This document shows positions 25,946-34,182 of a DNA stretch of 64,000 nucleotides, piece after piece. Position 1 is the stretch's first letter. Each line of letters starts with the position of its first letter. This DNA is from Pusillimonas sp. UBA3987 (GTDB lineage: Bacteria > Pseudomonadota > Gammaproteobacteria > Burkholderiales > Burkholderiaceae_B): assembly GCA_002384935.1 (NCBI GenBank), contig DGCD01000009.1:124001-188000 (forward strand), read 5' to 3'. A model generated the notes under the pieces. That model had not been told where the DNA came from. It did no database searches and saw only the letters and a list, made by a program, of their open reading frames with translations. The translations under genes and the position numbers were made by a program.

Positions 25946-26490
25946 GTGCCTCCGGCCCCTTTCGGCCAGTACGACACGCCTTGTGTCTGCTGGCCGCTTT
26001 TCAAGACGCTGTCACGCGCATCACGTTTGTCGTGGCCATTATCGCCTCGGCTTACCTGACGTTCGTGCTGGCCTGGGAAGTGATTGCCCGTTATGCACTT
26101 AACACCCCCAGCGGATGGGGGCCTGATACAGCCGCAATCAGCTTTGCTTTGATTACATTTTGCGCCGCCCCCATGCTGGCCTGGAAAGGCGGGCATGCAA
26201 ATATGAATATGGTCCTAAAAGCCCTGCCCCCGAATATTGCGATTTGGTTGCAGCGATTTACCTGGTTGCTGGCATGTGCCGCGTGCCTGATCGCAGCATG
26301 GTTTGGCCTTGTTGAGCTTGAACGCGTTTACGCGGGCAACGTCATGATGATTGCCGTAACACCCATTCCAAAATGGTGGCTCATGCTGGCCATTGTGTAT
26401 GCCCTTGCCAATATGGGCGTTTATTTTCTGCGCCATTTTCTTTGCACCTGGTTTGACGCGGCCAAACAGACAACGATCGAGACCGCCTAA
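25942..26490 (+). CDS. dctQ: TRAP transporter small membrane subunit DctQ (system 2)
   Basis: A 182-residue membrane protein with four predicted helices and the DctQ-like W-E-V-I-A-R-Y segment after the first one. Its ATG overlaps the dctP stop (ATGA) and its TAA overlaps the first base of the dctM start, so all three subunits are translationally coupled. Confidence 0.9.
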   Translation: MSASGPFRPVRHALCLLAAFQDAVTRITFVVAIIASAYLTFVLAWEVIARYALNTPSGWGPDTAAISFALITFCAAPMLAWKGGHANMNMVLKALPPNIAIWLQRFTWLLACAACLIAAWFGLVELERVYAGNVMMIAVTPIPKWWLMLAIVYALANMGVYFLRHFLCTWFDAAKQTTIETA

Positions 26491-27797
26491 TGGAGTGGTA
26501 CGTACTCATCAGCGCCGCCGTGGCCTTAATGCTGTTGCTGTTCGCCACCGGTTTGCCTATTTTCCTATCATTTCTTACGCTTAACCTGCTGGGTCTATAT
26601 ACCTTGACGGGCAACTTCAAAGGCGTGCTGCTGGTCGTCAACTCAATGTACGACACCGGCACCAGCTTGTCGCTGGCAGCCATTCCCCTGTTTATTTTGC
26701 TGGGTGAAATCCTTTTTCGATCAAGTGCGGTCAATGTCATGTTCAACGCCGTCGATGCCGTGGTGGGGGCCGTAAAATCGCGCCTGTATATCGTCAGCGT
26801 TATTCTTTCCACGATTTTTGGCGCCTTGTCGGGTTCGGCCATGGCTGTCGCCGCCATGATGGGGGCCTCGTTATTACCCGAAATGGAAAAGCGCGGCTAT
26901 CAGAAGAACATGTCGCTCAGCACCATACTGGGAGGATCAAGCCTGGCGCCCATTATTCCACCCAGCGTGATGGCAGTGGTACTTGGCATTCTGGCAGGCG
27001 TGTCGATTTCCGGGCTGCTGGTGGCGGGCATTCTTCCCGGATTGCTGCTGGCGCTGACCTTCTTTGTTTATATTGTGATTCGGGTGAAACTGAATCCAAA
27101 ACTGGCGCCCGCCGTCATCGAATCAACCAGTTTAAGCCCCCAGGAGCGCATACGGCTCTTACTCAAGGCGCTGCCCTTCCTGACCATCATTGCCACCATT
27201 CTGGTCTTGATCATTTCCGGTGTTGCAACACCCACGGAGGCAGCCGCCATGGGCTGCGTGGTTGCCATGATCACCTGCTCGCTGTTTGCCTCATTGCGCT
27301 GGCCTACACTGGTCCAGGCGCTGCGCTCCACTGCCTGGACGACCAGCATGATCATGATCATTATGGTGTGCTCCGTTTCATTCAGCCAGATCCTGAATAT
27401 GAGTGGCGTCACAACCAACCTGGTCAACGCCGTTACCGGCCTGCAATGGCACCCGGTACTCATGTTTATCATGCTCATGGCACTGGGATTTGTGCTTTGC
27501 ATGTTCATTGATCAAATCGCCGTGATGATTCTGCTGGTGCCGCTGTACAAGCCTATTATTGCCGCGCTGGGATTCGATCCCTTGTGGTTTTGGGCCATTT
27601 TCCTGGTGAATGTGTCAATCGGTAATGTCACACCGCCTTTCGGTTACACGCTGTTTGCTTTGCAAGGCGCCTCGAAAGGTACGAATATTCAGGAACTTTA
27701 TCGCGCGTCGGTTCCTGTTATTCTGCTTTACCTGCTTGTGATCATCGTGCTCGCGCTCGTGCCCGAAATTATTCTTTGGTTGCCGTCGCTGATGTAA
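26490..27797 (+). CDS. dctM: TRAP transporter large membrane subunit DctM (system 2)
   Basis: A 435-residue DctM protein with about 12 helices and the family motifs SGSAMAVAAMMGASLLPEM-like, SSLAPIIPPSVMAVVLG and NVTPPFGYTLFALQG. It overlaps the stop of dctQ by one base. The short-chain dehydrogenase begins 76 bases after its stop and is probably cotranscribed. Confidence 0.95.
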   Translation: MEWYVLISAAVALMLLLFATGLPIFLSFLTLNLLGLYTLTGNFKGVLLVVNSMYDTGTSLSLAAIPLFILLGEILFRSSAVNVMFNAVDAVVGAVKSRLYIVSVILSTIFGALSGSAMAVAAMMGASLLPEMEKRGYQKNMSLSTILGGSSLAPIIPPSVMAVVLGILAGVSISGLLVAGILPGLLLALTFFVYIVIRVKLNPKLAPAVIESTSLSPQERIRLLLKALPFLTIIATILVLIISGVATPTEAAAMGCVVAMITCSLFASLRWPTLVQALRSTAWTTSMIMIIMVCSVSFSQILNMSGVTTNLVNAVTGLQWHPVLMFIMLMALGFVLCMFIDQIAVMILLVPLYKPIIAALGFDPLWFWAIFLVNVSIGNVTPPFGYTLFALQGASKGTNIQELYRASVPVILLYLLVIIVLALVPEIILWLPSLM

Positions 27798-27873
27798 ACC
27801 GGAACAATCAAACGCGTACTCAAACGCGTCTCTCATATTGAATCGCTAACTCATTGATATATTGGACACGCAT

Positions 27874-28653
27874 ATGGATTTAGGTATTTCAGGCAAAAGC
27901 GCATTGGTGCTCGGTGGCTCACAAGGCCTTGGCTTGGCCTGCGCAAAGGCGCTGGCCGAAGCGGGGGTGCACGTGGCCATCAATGGCCGAGACGCCAACC
28001 GTGCGCAAGAGGCCGCAAACCAATTGGGGGGCAGCGCCATTGCCGTGCCGGGCGACATCTCCAGCCCGGAAAAGCGGCTTGGTATTTTCAACGCCACGCG
28101 TGAACAATTGGGCCGCATCGACATCCTGGTCACCAACGCCGGCGGACCACCACCCGGACCCGTGGAAGCGCATTCGCAGGAAACCTGGCAAAAAGCCCTG
28201 GAAACCAATATGCTTGCCGCCCTTGACTTCACCGTCATGGCTCTGCCCAACATGAAACAGGCAGGATTCGGGCGAATCGTGAATATCACCTCGTTCACCG
28301 TGCGTGAACCTTATCCGAACATGGGGTTGGCAACCGGCGTACGCGCCGGCCTGACAGGCGCCATGGCCAGCCTGGCCCACGAAGTGGCTCCCTTGGGCAT
28401 TACCGTAAACAACATCCTGCCCGGCTTAATGGATACCGGCGCATTGGAACGGGTCTATAAGGCCCAGTCGGAACGGGAACATATCTCGGCAGATGAAGCC
28501 AAACAGCGCATGGCCGAATCAGTTCCCATGAAACGTCTTGGGCTGGCTGAAGACTTCGGGCCGGTGTGCGCCTTCATTTGTTCAATACATGCAAGCTACA
28601 TAACCGGCCAGAATATAACGGTGGACGGCGGACTGGTGAAATCGTTACTTTAA
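27874..28653 (+). CDS. Short-chain dehydrogenase/reductase (FabG-like)
   Basis: A 259-residue Rossmann-fold oxidoreductase. The cofactor motif is G-G-S-Q-G-L-G (TGxxxGxG with Gly for Thr), and NAGG is present. In place of the classical Y-x-x-x-K the region reads N-M-G-L-A-T-G-V-R-A-G, with Ser in ITSFTVREPY; the catalytic Tyr may be the one in REPYPN and the Lys looks replaced by Arg, as in divergent members of this subgroup. The ATG at 27874 is preferred to TTG 27862. It follows TRAP operon 2 and may oxidise the imported compound. Confidence 0.8.
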   Translation: MDLGISGKSALVLGGSQGLGLACAKALAEAGVHVAINGRDANRAQEAANQLGGSAIAVPGDISSPEKRLGIFNATREQLGRIDILVTNAGGPPPGPVEAHSQETWQKALETNMLAALDFTVMALPNMKQAGFGRIVNITSFTVREPYPNMGLATGVRAGLTGAMASLAHEVAPLGITVNNILPGLMDTGALERVYKAQSEREHISADEAKQRMAESVPMKRLGLAEDFGPVCAFICSIHASYITGQNITVDGGLVKSLL

Positions 28654-28684
28654 GATTCGAAGTCTTTATCCCCACACAGACAAA

Positions 28685-28715
28685 AAAGCCGGCCAATTCA
28701 GCCGGCTTTCATTTT
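28685..28715. terminator. Bidirectional terminator between convergent genes
   Basis: The stem AAAGCCGGC / GCCGGCTTT (28685-28693, 28701-28709) has a 7-base loop. A T-rich stretch follows on the plus strand, and a run of six T on the minus strand serves the convergent esterase gene. Confidence 0.88.
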
Positions 28716-29667
28716 ATTTTGCCCCCGCCTGTTTCAACGCAGCGGCAGAAACCAGCCCATATGGGTTACCAAAGTCATCCATGATCTCGAAGTGATTGTA
28801 GTGTTCGGCAAAAATAAGCTCCACAGGCTTTCCCGCCTCTTTCATGGCTTTGGCGAAATCTTGCGTTTGACGCTTGAACTCGTCGGTTTCAAGCCCGCCA
28901 TACGCCAGGATAACCGGGGTGTTGATCTTGCTTAAATGACGCTGGATGCTCATGGCGTCCTCAAGCTCGTCGGTGAGCGGAACATAGGACGAACGTGCCG
29001 ACAAACGCACCGGTTTCAAATCATACATGCCCGAAATCAGCGTGGCCCCCTTGATGACGTCTTGCGGCACGTCGTACTGCGACCAATCGGTTACCAGCAG
29101 GACACCACCCAAGTGGCCGCCCGACGAATGGCCGGAAATATAAATGCGGTCTTTATCGATACCCAGCTTGTCGGCGTTCTTGTAGATCCAGGCAATAGAC
29201 TTGCGCAGTTGCTCCGTCATACCGTCAAGACCAATGTCCTGCACATAACCGAAATCCAGTGCGGCGTAGCTAATACCGTTATCAACAAACATTTCAGCCG
29301 GAAAGTGATACCCCGCCGCCTTGCCGGCTCGCCAGGCGCCACCGTGAATGAACACATGCAAAGGCGCCTTCTCGTTCTCGGCGCGGAATAAATCGAACGT
29401 TTCTACTTCACCATCACCGTACGAAAAAGTTTCCGGTTCACCCAGACGCCCACGCGCCGTTTCACTGCGCGTGCCATAACGCTGAAGAATCTGGCGAATA
29501 TTCGGTGCCCACTCGCCCTGGTTGTAGTTCTTATCGAGCTCAGCTTGCGTGTAGTTCAAAAACACTGTTTCTTCTTGCGCGTTGGCCTTGGCCTTGTGAT
29601 GGTCGGCATGTGCAACCGAGCCAAAACATAAAGCAGCGCCCAGGCAGGCAATGGCAAATCGTTTCAT
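28714..29667 (-). CDS. Exported alpha/beta hydrolase (carboxylesterase/kynurenine formamidase-like)
   Basis: A 317-residue protein with signal peptide 1-21 (ending in VAHA-D), so it is periplasmic or secreted. The oxyanion motif is H-V-F-I-H-G-G-A-W-R, typical of the BD-FAE/formamidase-like group, and the nucleophile elbow G-H-S-S-G-G is clear; the catalytic His is in AEHYNHFEI. The ATG at 29667 has GGAG upstream. Two small exported proteins lie divergent from it. Confidence 0.83.
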   Translation of the reverse strand: MKRFAIACLGAALCFGSVAHADHHKAKANAQEETVFLNYTQAELDKNYNQGEWAPNIRQILQRYGTRSETARGRLGEPETFSYGDGEVETFDLFRAENEKAPLHVFIHGGAWRAGKAAGYHFPAEMFVDNGISYAALDFGYVQDIGLDGMTEQLRKSIAWIYKNADKLGIDKDRIYISGHSSGGHLGGVLLVTDWSQYDVPQDVIKGATLISGMYDLKPVRLSARSSYVPLTDELEDAMSIQRHLSKINTPVILAYGGLETDEFKRQTQDFAKAMKEAGKPVELIFAEHYNHFEIMDDFGNPYGLVSAAALKQAGAK

Positions 29668-29804
29668 TGTGAGGTCTCCGACTTGAATATTGAGGGAAGC
29701 AAAGCGACGCAGCATGCATGTATAAAATTGAACATGCTTAGCCGATTCACCTTAACACTGTTTCAATCACTTCCAACCTAGGCAAAACCTCCTGTTCAGT
29801 GTTG

Positions 29805-29853
29805 TTGAAAGCCTTATCTGACCCGCGCTATAACCAATTCACAATAGCGTGGG
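29805..29853 (+). promoter_or_regulatory. Promoter overlapped by an inverted repeat
   Basis: TTGAAA (29805-29810) and TATAAC (29829-29834) are 18 bases apart, a good sigma-70 match. An interrupted inverted repeat, CCC-g-CGCTAT / ATAGCG-t-GGG (29822-29853), covers the -10 and start site. A repressor bound there would block the glycine-zipper and EF-hand genes. Confidence 0.6.
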
Positions 29854-29899
29854 ATCATGACATAATCCAGCCGTTTACCGGTCAAATGAGAGAACCATT

Positions 29900-30142
29900 A
29901 TGAGCAAAACAACGTTGGCAATCGCCCTGCTGAGCCTGGGCGCACTTACCGCCTGCCAAAGCCCCTCGCAAGCCGGGGGAGGCGGAAACTCAGAATTCAA
30001 TTGCATTGCCGGCACCGTGGGCGGCGCCATTATCGGCGGGCTGCTTGGAAGCACAATAGGGGGCGGTCGCGGCAACACGATTGCAACCGCAGCGGGTATC
30101 GGTGCAGGCGGCTACATTGGAAATCAAGCGGGGTGCAAATAA
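29900..30142 (+). CDS. Glycine-zipper lipoprotein
   Basis: An 80-residue protein with a lipoprotein signal (LTAC, Cys at about residue 19) and a Gly-rich body with repeated G-x-x-x-G steps (GTVGGAIIGGLLGSTIGGG), the glycine-zipper 2TM pattern also seen in SlyB/PcpY-like lipoproteins. Such proteins insert between the outer-membrane leaflet and periplasm and influence envelope stability. The stop overlaps the start of the EF-hand gene by one base (TAATG). Confidence 0.85.
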   Translation: MSKTTLAIALLSLGALTACQSPSQAGGGGNSEFNCIAGTVGGAIIGGLLGSTIGGGRGNTIATAAGIGAGGYIGNQAGCK

Positions 30143-30516
30143 TGAAAAAACTGGCAATCAAATCCGTTCTGTTCGCCCTGGCAGGCCTTGCCAGTGTCGG
30201 GCCCGCGATGGCTCAAAACCAAAATCAGCAAGGCGGCCTCACACCCGAACATTTCACCCAACTTGATCGCGACGGTAGCGGCGGTGTCAGCAAGGCGGAA
30301 TACGAACAATTCATGCGTGACTCATACCGGAAAATGGACGCCAACGGCGACCAGCGACTGACACGCAACGAAACGGCAAACGTGCTCACGACTGAACAGT
30401 TTGACGTCGTTGACGTTAACAAAGACGGTGTTCTCACCGAGGAAGAGTTTATGGTTCAAGTCAGCCGCGACTTCGACCGTTACGATTACGACAAAGACGG
30501 CGTGCTAACCCGGTAA
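30142..30516 (+). CDS. Exported EF-hand calcium-binding protein
   Basis: A 124-residue protein with signal peptide 1-23 (ending in AMA-Q). Four EF-hand loops follow: LDRDGSGGVSKAE, MDANGDQRLTRNE, VDVNKDGVLTEEE and a C-terminal YDYDKDGVLTR that stops before the last ligand Glu. It probably binds calcium in the periplasm. It is coupled to the glycine-zipper lipoprotein gene upstream, and its 3' end overlaps the convergent deacylase gene by 12 bases. Confidence 0.88.
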   Translation: MKKLAIKSVLFALAGLASVGPAMAQNQNQQGGLTPEHFTQLDRDGSGGVSKAEYEQFMRDSYRKMDANGDQRLTRNETANVLTTEQFDVVDVNKDGVLTEEEFMVQVSRDFDRYDYDKDGVLTR

Positions 30517-31674
30517 ATCGCTCTGAAGAACAACAGCCAAACGCGCCAGCATGGCATCACAAGCAATCAGTTGCGCCAGGCTCACAAACTCATCGGGTTT
30601 ATGAGCCTGGTCTATGCTGCCCGGGCCGCAAATGACGGTTGGAATACCGGCCTGGTTGAACAAGCCGCCTTCGGTACCAAAAGCCACCGTACTGAACTGG
30701 GTGGAACCAGTCAGCGCAGCCACCAACTGCGCCACCTCGCTTTCGGGTGGTGTCGCCAGACCGGGATAATCACTTAAATGGTCAAACTGAATGTCGCTTT
30801 GCTCGCTGACCGCACGCATTTTAGGTAGCAAGGTCTCGTGGGCATAGGTTTTCAACTGGTCTGGCACAACAGCGACATCGAATCCGGGAATAGCGCGAAT
30901 TTCAAAATCAAACTCGCATTCGGCCGGCACGATATTCAATGCCCGTCCGCCTTTAATAACGCCCGTCTGTACGGTTGAGTAAGGCGGGTCGAAACGATGA
31001 TCATGAAGCTCGGGGCGAGCCAGTTCCTGGCCGATGTCACCCAATTTCCCGATGAGCCTGGCGGCATACTCGATTGCGTTAACGCCCTGCGGCGCATAGG
31101 CGGAGTGACACGCAGCACCCTTTACATGACAACGCATGGCCAGCTTGCCTTTATGGCCCAGTACCGGCTGCATCAAAGTCGGTTCACCAACCAGGCATAA
31201 CTGCGGCTTGTTCTTTCGCTTTTCCAATTCGGCCAGCATGGGGCGCACACCCAGGCACCCCACTTCTTCATCATAAGAAAAGACCAGGTGTATTGGCTTT
31301 CTAAGCGGCTTGGCCAGAAACAAAGGTACCGCGGCCAGCACGCAGGCAATGAACCCTTTCATGTCGGCCGTGCCCCGGCCATACAAACGCCCCTCTTTTT
31401 CTGAAAGATTGAAGGGAGCAACCGTCCAGTTCTGACCATCGACGGGCACCACGTCGGTATGGCCCGACAGCGCAACACCCCCTGTGTCCTGTGGACCCAA
31501 TGTCGCAAATAAATTGGCTTTCGTGCGCTGGGCGTTGTAGAACAGCTCAGTGTCGACGCCCAGCCCGGACAGATAGTCCTGAATAAACCGGATCAATTCA
31601 ACGTTGGGATCACGGCTTACCGTGGGAAAGCTGATCAATTGCTCAAGCAACGCACGACTGGATAGATTACTCAT
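30505..31674 (-). CDS. argE: ArgE-like M20 deacylase
   Basis: A 389-residue zinc hydrolase of the acetylornithine deacetylase family. All M20 metal motifs are present: SGHTDVVPVDG, YGRGTADMKG and SYDEEVGCLG. The protein removes an acyl group from an N-acyl amino acid or similar amide. The argE symbol is by similarity; its place behind a Liv transporter, a flavin monooxygenase, a RidA-like protein and DUF1028 suggests a catabolic substrate rather than arginine synthesis. The start (31674) overlaps the DUF1028 stop by eight bases. Confidence 0.85.
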   Translation of the reverse strand: MSNLSSRALLEQLISFPTVSRDPNVELIRFIQDYLSGLGVDTELFYNAQRTKANLFATLGPQDTGGVALSGHTDVVPVDGQNWTVAPFNLSEKEGRLYGRGTADMKGFIACVLAAVPLFLAKPLRKPIHLVFSYDEEVGCLGVRPMLAELEKRKNKPQLCLVGEPTLMQPVLGHKGKLAMRCHVKGAACHSAYAPQGVNAIEYAARLIGKLGDIGQELARPELHDHRFDPPYSTVQTGVIKGGRALNIVPAECEFDFEIRAIPGFDVAVVPDQLKTYAHETLLPKMRAVSEQSDIQFDHLSDYPGLATPPESEVAQLVAALTGSTQFSTVAFGTEGGLFNQAGIPTVICGPGSIDQAHKPDEFVSLAQLIACDAMLARLAVVLQSDLPG

Positions 31675-32344
31675 CACCCGGAACCCCATAACTGGGCGCA
31701 ACGGTTGGGTTAAGCGCCCGCGATAAATAGTCTTGCATCTGCGGCTGGTAAGCTTTCCATAAACCTTGCAATTGACCAATGGGATCTTCATCGGCCCAGT
31801 CGACACGCAAGTCGGCAATGGGCCAGGGAACGTCACCCACTATTTTCAAGGCGGCCGAATGCACCGGCCCGGCTTCCCCACCGGCATCCATGGCTGCCTG
31901 CATCGCTGCCAGCAAACGGTCGGCCAATTCCCCCGAAGTATTCTCGAATGCCGGTACCATCGCGGCAATAACCGATTGATCCGACAACAGGTTTCCCGCT
32001 GCCACGCACTGCTGACCCGCTACCGCGTTATAAAGCCCCAGTGCTTCCTTGCCGCTGAAAAACGCCGTACGGCCCTGGCTGTCGACTGCGGTAACCTGGC
32101 GATACTCGCGCCATTCGTCCGACTCCAACGCCGCATTCAAGGCGGCCTGGGCTGAAAGCTGTTTTGAAGCCAGAAGATCAAGAATCTGGTTACCCAACGA
32201 AGGCAACGTGACATTCTGGGACGACACAGCACCTATCCCAGCCCGTGCCCACGGGCACCGCGCACCCACCGCAATACTGGACGAACTGATGGCAATACCA
32301 AACTGGCCGGTTTTCTCGCAACGACCCACAATCGAGAATGTCAT
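31667..32344 (-). CDS. DUF1028 family protein
   Basis: A 225-residue protein beginning MTFSIVGRCEKTGQFGIAISSSS, the hallmark of DUF1028, an Ntn-hydrolase-like fold of unproved function. SQNVT and the Gly-rich core are conserved. AAAGGAG precedes the ATG at 32344. It is commonly encoded beside RidA-like proteins and amidohydrolases, as here, which suggests hydrolysis of an amide or imine intermediate. Confidence 0.88.
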   Translation of the reverse strand: MTFSIVGRCEKTGQFGIAISSSSIAVGARCPWARAGIGAVSSQNVTLPSLGNQILDLLASKQLSAQAALNAALESDEWREYRQVTAVDSQGRTAFFSGKEALGLYNAVAGQQCVAAGNLLSDQSVIAAMVPAFENTSGELADRLLAAMQAAMDAGGEAGPVHSAALKIVGDVPWPIADLRVDWADEDPIGQLQGLWKAYQPQMQDYLSRALNPTVAPSYGVPGDE

Positions 32345-32358
32345 GATTGACTCCTTTT

Positions 32359-32790
32359 CTACGCCTGCTCGGGCTTCCAATCGTCGGGAATAACGGCAAT
32401 GACATCGATTTCCATCAGCCATTCGGGCTGACCCAACGCGCTCACCACCAAACCGGTTGAAATGGGGAACACCCCTTTCAACCATTTACCAACCTCCTGA
32501 TAAACCGGCTCGCGAAAACGCGGATCGGTCAGGTAAGTGGTGGTTTTGACGATGTGCGTCATGTCGCTGCCGGCCTCCTTGAGCAGCTGCTTCACATTCA
32601 TCATGGCCTGTTCGGCCTGGGCGCGCGGATCACCGAGTCCCACCAGTTTGCCATCGAAGTCGGTTCCGACCTGACCGCGAACATACACGGTATTGCCGGC
32701 ACGCACGGCCTGGCACAGATCATTATTCAACGTTTGATTAGGATATGTATCCTTGGTGTTGAACATCCGAATGCGCGTATGAGTCGGCAT
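32359..32790 (-). CDS. RidA/YjgF/UK114-family protein
   Basis: A 143-residue Rid-family protein (VYVRGQVGTDFDGKLVG, ...AEQAMMNVKQLL..., VKTTTYLTD). The Arg that binds the imine carboxylate in true RidA (R105 of E. coli, in a P-A-R-S motif) is replaced here: the segment reads FPISTGLVV (residues 108-116). It therefore probably belongs to a Rid subfamily other than the 2-aminoacrylate deaminase. The ATG at 32790 has AGGAGG five bases upstream. It lies in one operon with DUF1028 and the deacylase. Confidence 0.88.
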   Translation of the reverse strand: MPTHTRIRMFNTKDTYPNQTLNNDLCQAVRAGNTVYVRGQVGTDFDGKLVGLGDPRAQAEQAMMNVKQLLKEAGSDMTHIVKTTTYLTDPRFREPVYQEVGKWLKGVFPISTGLVVSALGQPEWLMEIDVIAVIPDDWKPEQA

Positions 32791-32849
32791 CACGCCCTCC
32801 TGTTATCTTCTCACGCTATAAACAAAAATAAAACTGCTCTGCACGCGCA

Positions 32850-34136
32850 TTACGCGTTTTCAGTATCCCGTTCGCGCTGCGATGCGTCGCGATACGCTTC
32901 ATACTTGCGCCGCGTGGCGATATGATCGGCAATATGCCTGGCGTCGTGCCATACGCCCCAGATGAACGATGAGCCCCGGCGCGACAACCACGGCAAGCCC
33001 ACGAAATAGACACCCGGCTCGGCCGATATACCACGCTGGTGCTTGGGCTTGCCTCGTTCATCGAACGCATCCACCTGCAGCCACGGGTGCTCCACCGTGT
33101 ACCCGGTAGCCCAGATAATGCTGGTAACGCCCGCCTCGGCCAGATCCAGTTCGAGAATGGGGTTGGTTACACACTCGGGGTCGGCAATGACTTTACGCGC
33201 CTCGGGCTCTTGCGGCAGATCGAGGCCATTACGCTCGATGTACGCATCGGCGGCATCGAGCAGCGCCAGGTAGTTTGCATCGCCATTGTTCAGGTTCTGA
33301 ACAAGATCGGACTTGAAACTGACTTTGCCGTTTTCGAATTTGTTGGTCAAACCGACCAGATTGATGCCCTGGTGCGCCAACTCACGAAAGTTAATCGTAT
33401 AACCGCCACGCGCACCGGTTACGGCGATCGTTACGTGTTCCTTGCCCGGGGTGGCGATTTCCTGGTCCCATTGACCCAGCACACCCAGCCACCAGACAAA
33501 ATCGCGATTGCGATAAGCGCGCGGCGGGCGGTCGTGAGGCCCGACCGACAAAAACACTTTGCGCCCTGCACGATTCAACTCGTCGGCAATCTGCACACCC
33601 GATGAACCCGCACCCACCACCAGAATAGCCCCTTCAGGCAACTGTTCGGGATTGCGGTAATGGGCCGAATGAATTTGTGTCAGTTGATCGTCGTTGGGTG
33701 CAATTGGGGGAATAACGGGCCGCTGAAACGGACCCGTTGCCGCCACCACGCGCTGCACATCGTAAACACCTTCCGATGTCTCAACCGTAAACCCGGGATG
33801 CCCCTGATTACGCACCACCTTGCTGACCTCAACGCCCGCGTGAATCGGCGCGTTGAATTTTTTGGCATAGGCTTCGAAATAGTCAGCAATCTGGTCCTTC
33901 CCGGGAAAGCCATCGGGATCGAAATGCTCAAACTCCAGCCCCGGAAAGCGGTCGTGCCAGGCCGGTCCGTTCGCAACCAGCGAATCCCAGCGCCCAGTGC
34001 GCCATTGCTCGGCAATTCGATTGCGCTCCAGCACCACATGCGGCACGCCCTGCGCGGAAAGGTGTTCACTCATGGCGATCCCTGCCTGGCCGGCACCCAC
34101 AACCAGCGTGTCAATCGATCTTTTCTCTACCGTCAT
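32850..34136 (-). CDS. FAD-dependent monooxygenase (FMO/CzcO-like)
   Basis: A 428-residue flavoprotein. The FAD motif V-V-G-A-G-Q-A-G is at residues 12-19, a W-R-T-G-R-W-D segment follows, and the NADPH motif G-A-G-S-S-G-V-Q-I-A is at about 180-190. The pattern H-S-A-H-Y-R-N-P before it resembles the FMO fingerprint. A second NAD(P)H-side motif ATGY occurs near the C terminus. Such enzymes add oxygen to N, S or carbonyl groups. The position between liv transporter genes and the RidA/DUF1028/ArgE set suggests it performs the first oxidation of the imported compound. Confidence 0.85.
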   Translation of the reverse strand: MTVEKRSIDTLVVGAGQAGIAMSEHLSAQGVPHVVLERNRIAEQWRTGRWDSLVANGPAWHDRFPGLEFEHFDPDGFPGKDQIADYFEAYAKKFNAPIHAGVEVSKVVRNQGHPGFTVETSEGVYDVQRVVAATGPFQRPVIPPIAPNDDQLTQIHSAHYRNPEQLPEGAILVVGAGSSGVQIADELNRAGRKVFLSVGPHDRPPRAYRNRDFVWWLGVLGQWDQEIATPGKEHVTIAVTGARGGYTINFRELAHQGINLVGLTNKFENGKVSFKSDLVQNLNNGDANYLALLDAADAYIERNGLDLPQEPEARKVIADPECVTNPILELDLAEAGVTSIIWATGYTVEHPWLQVDAFDERGKPKHQRGISAEPGVYFVGLPWLSRRGSSFIWGVWHDARHIADHIATRRKYEAYRDASQRERDTENA

Positions 34137-34182
34137 GGCTGTTCCTTCTTTCTACAGAGGTATATATAAACGCAGTACAAAA

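Noticed and set aside
30505..31674. Arginine-biosynthesis role for the ArgE-like gene
   Set aside because: No other arg gene is near, and the operon is that of a transporter and catabolic enzymes; the enzyme activity class is kept but not the pathway.
31675..31836. N-terminal extension of the ArgE-like protein
   Set aside because: It would overlap the DUF1028 gene by about 170 bases; the ATG at 31674 gives the usual family length.
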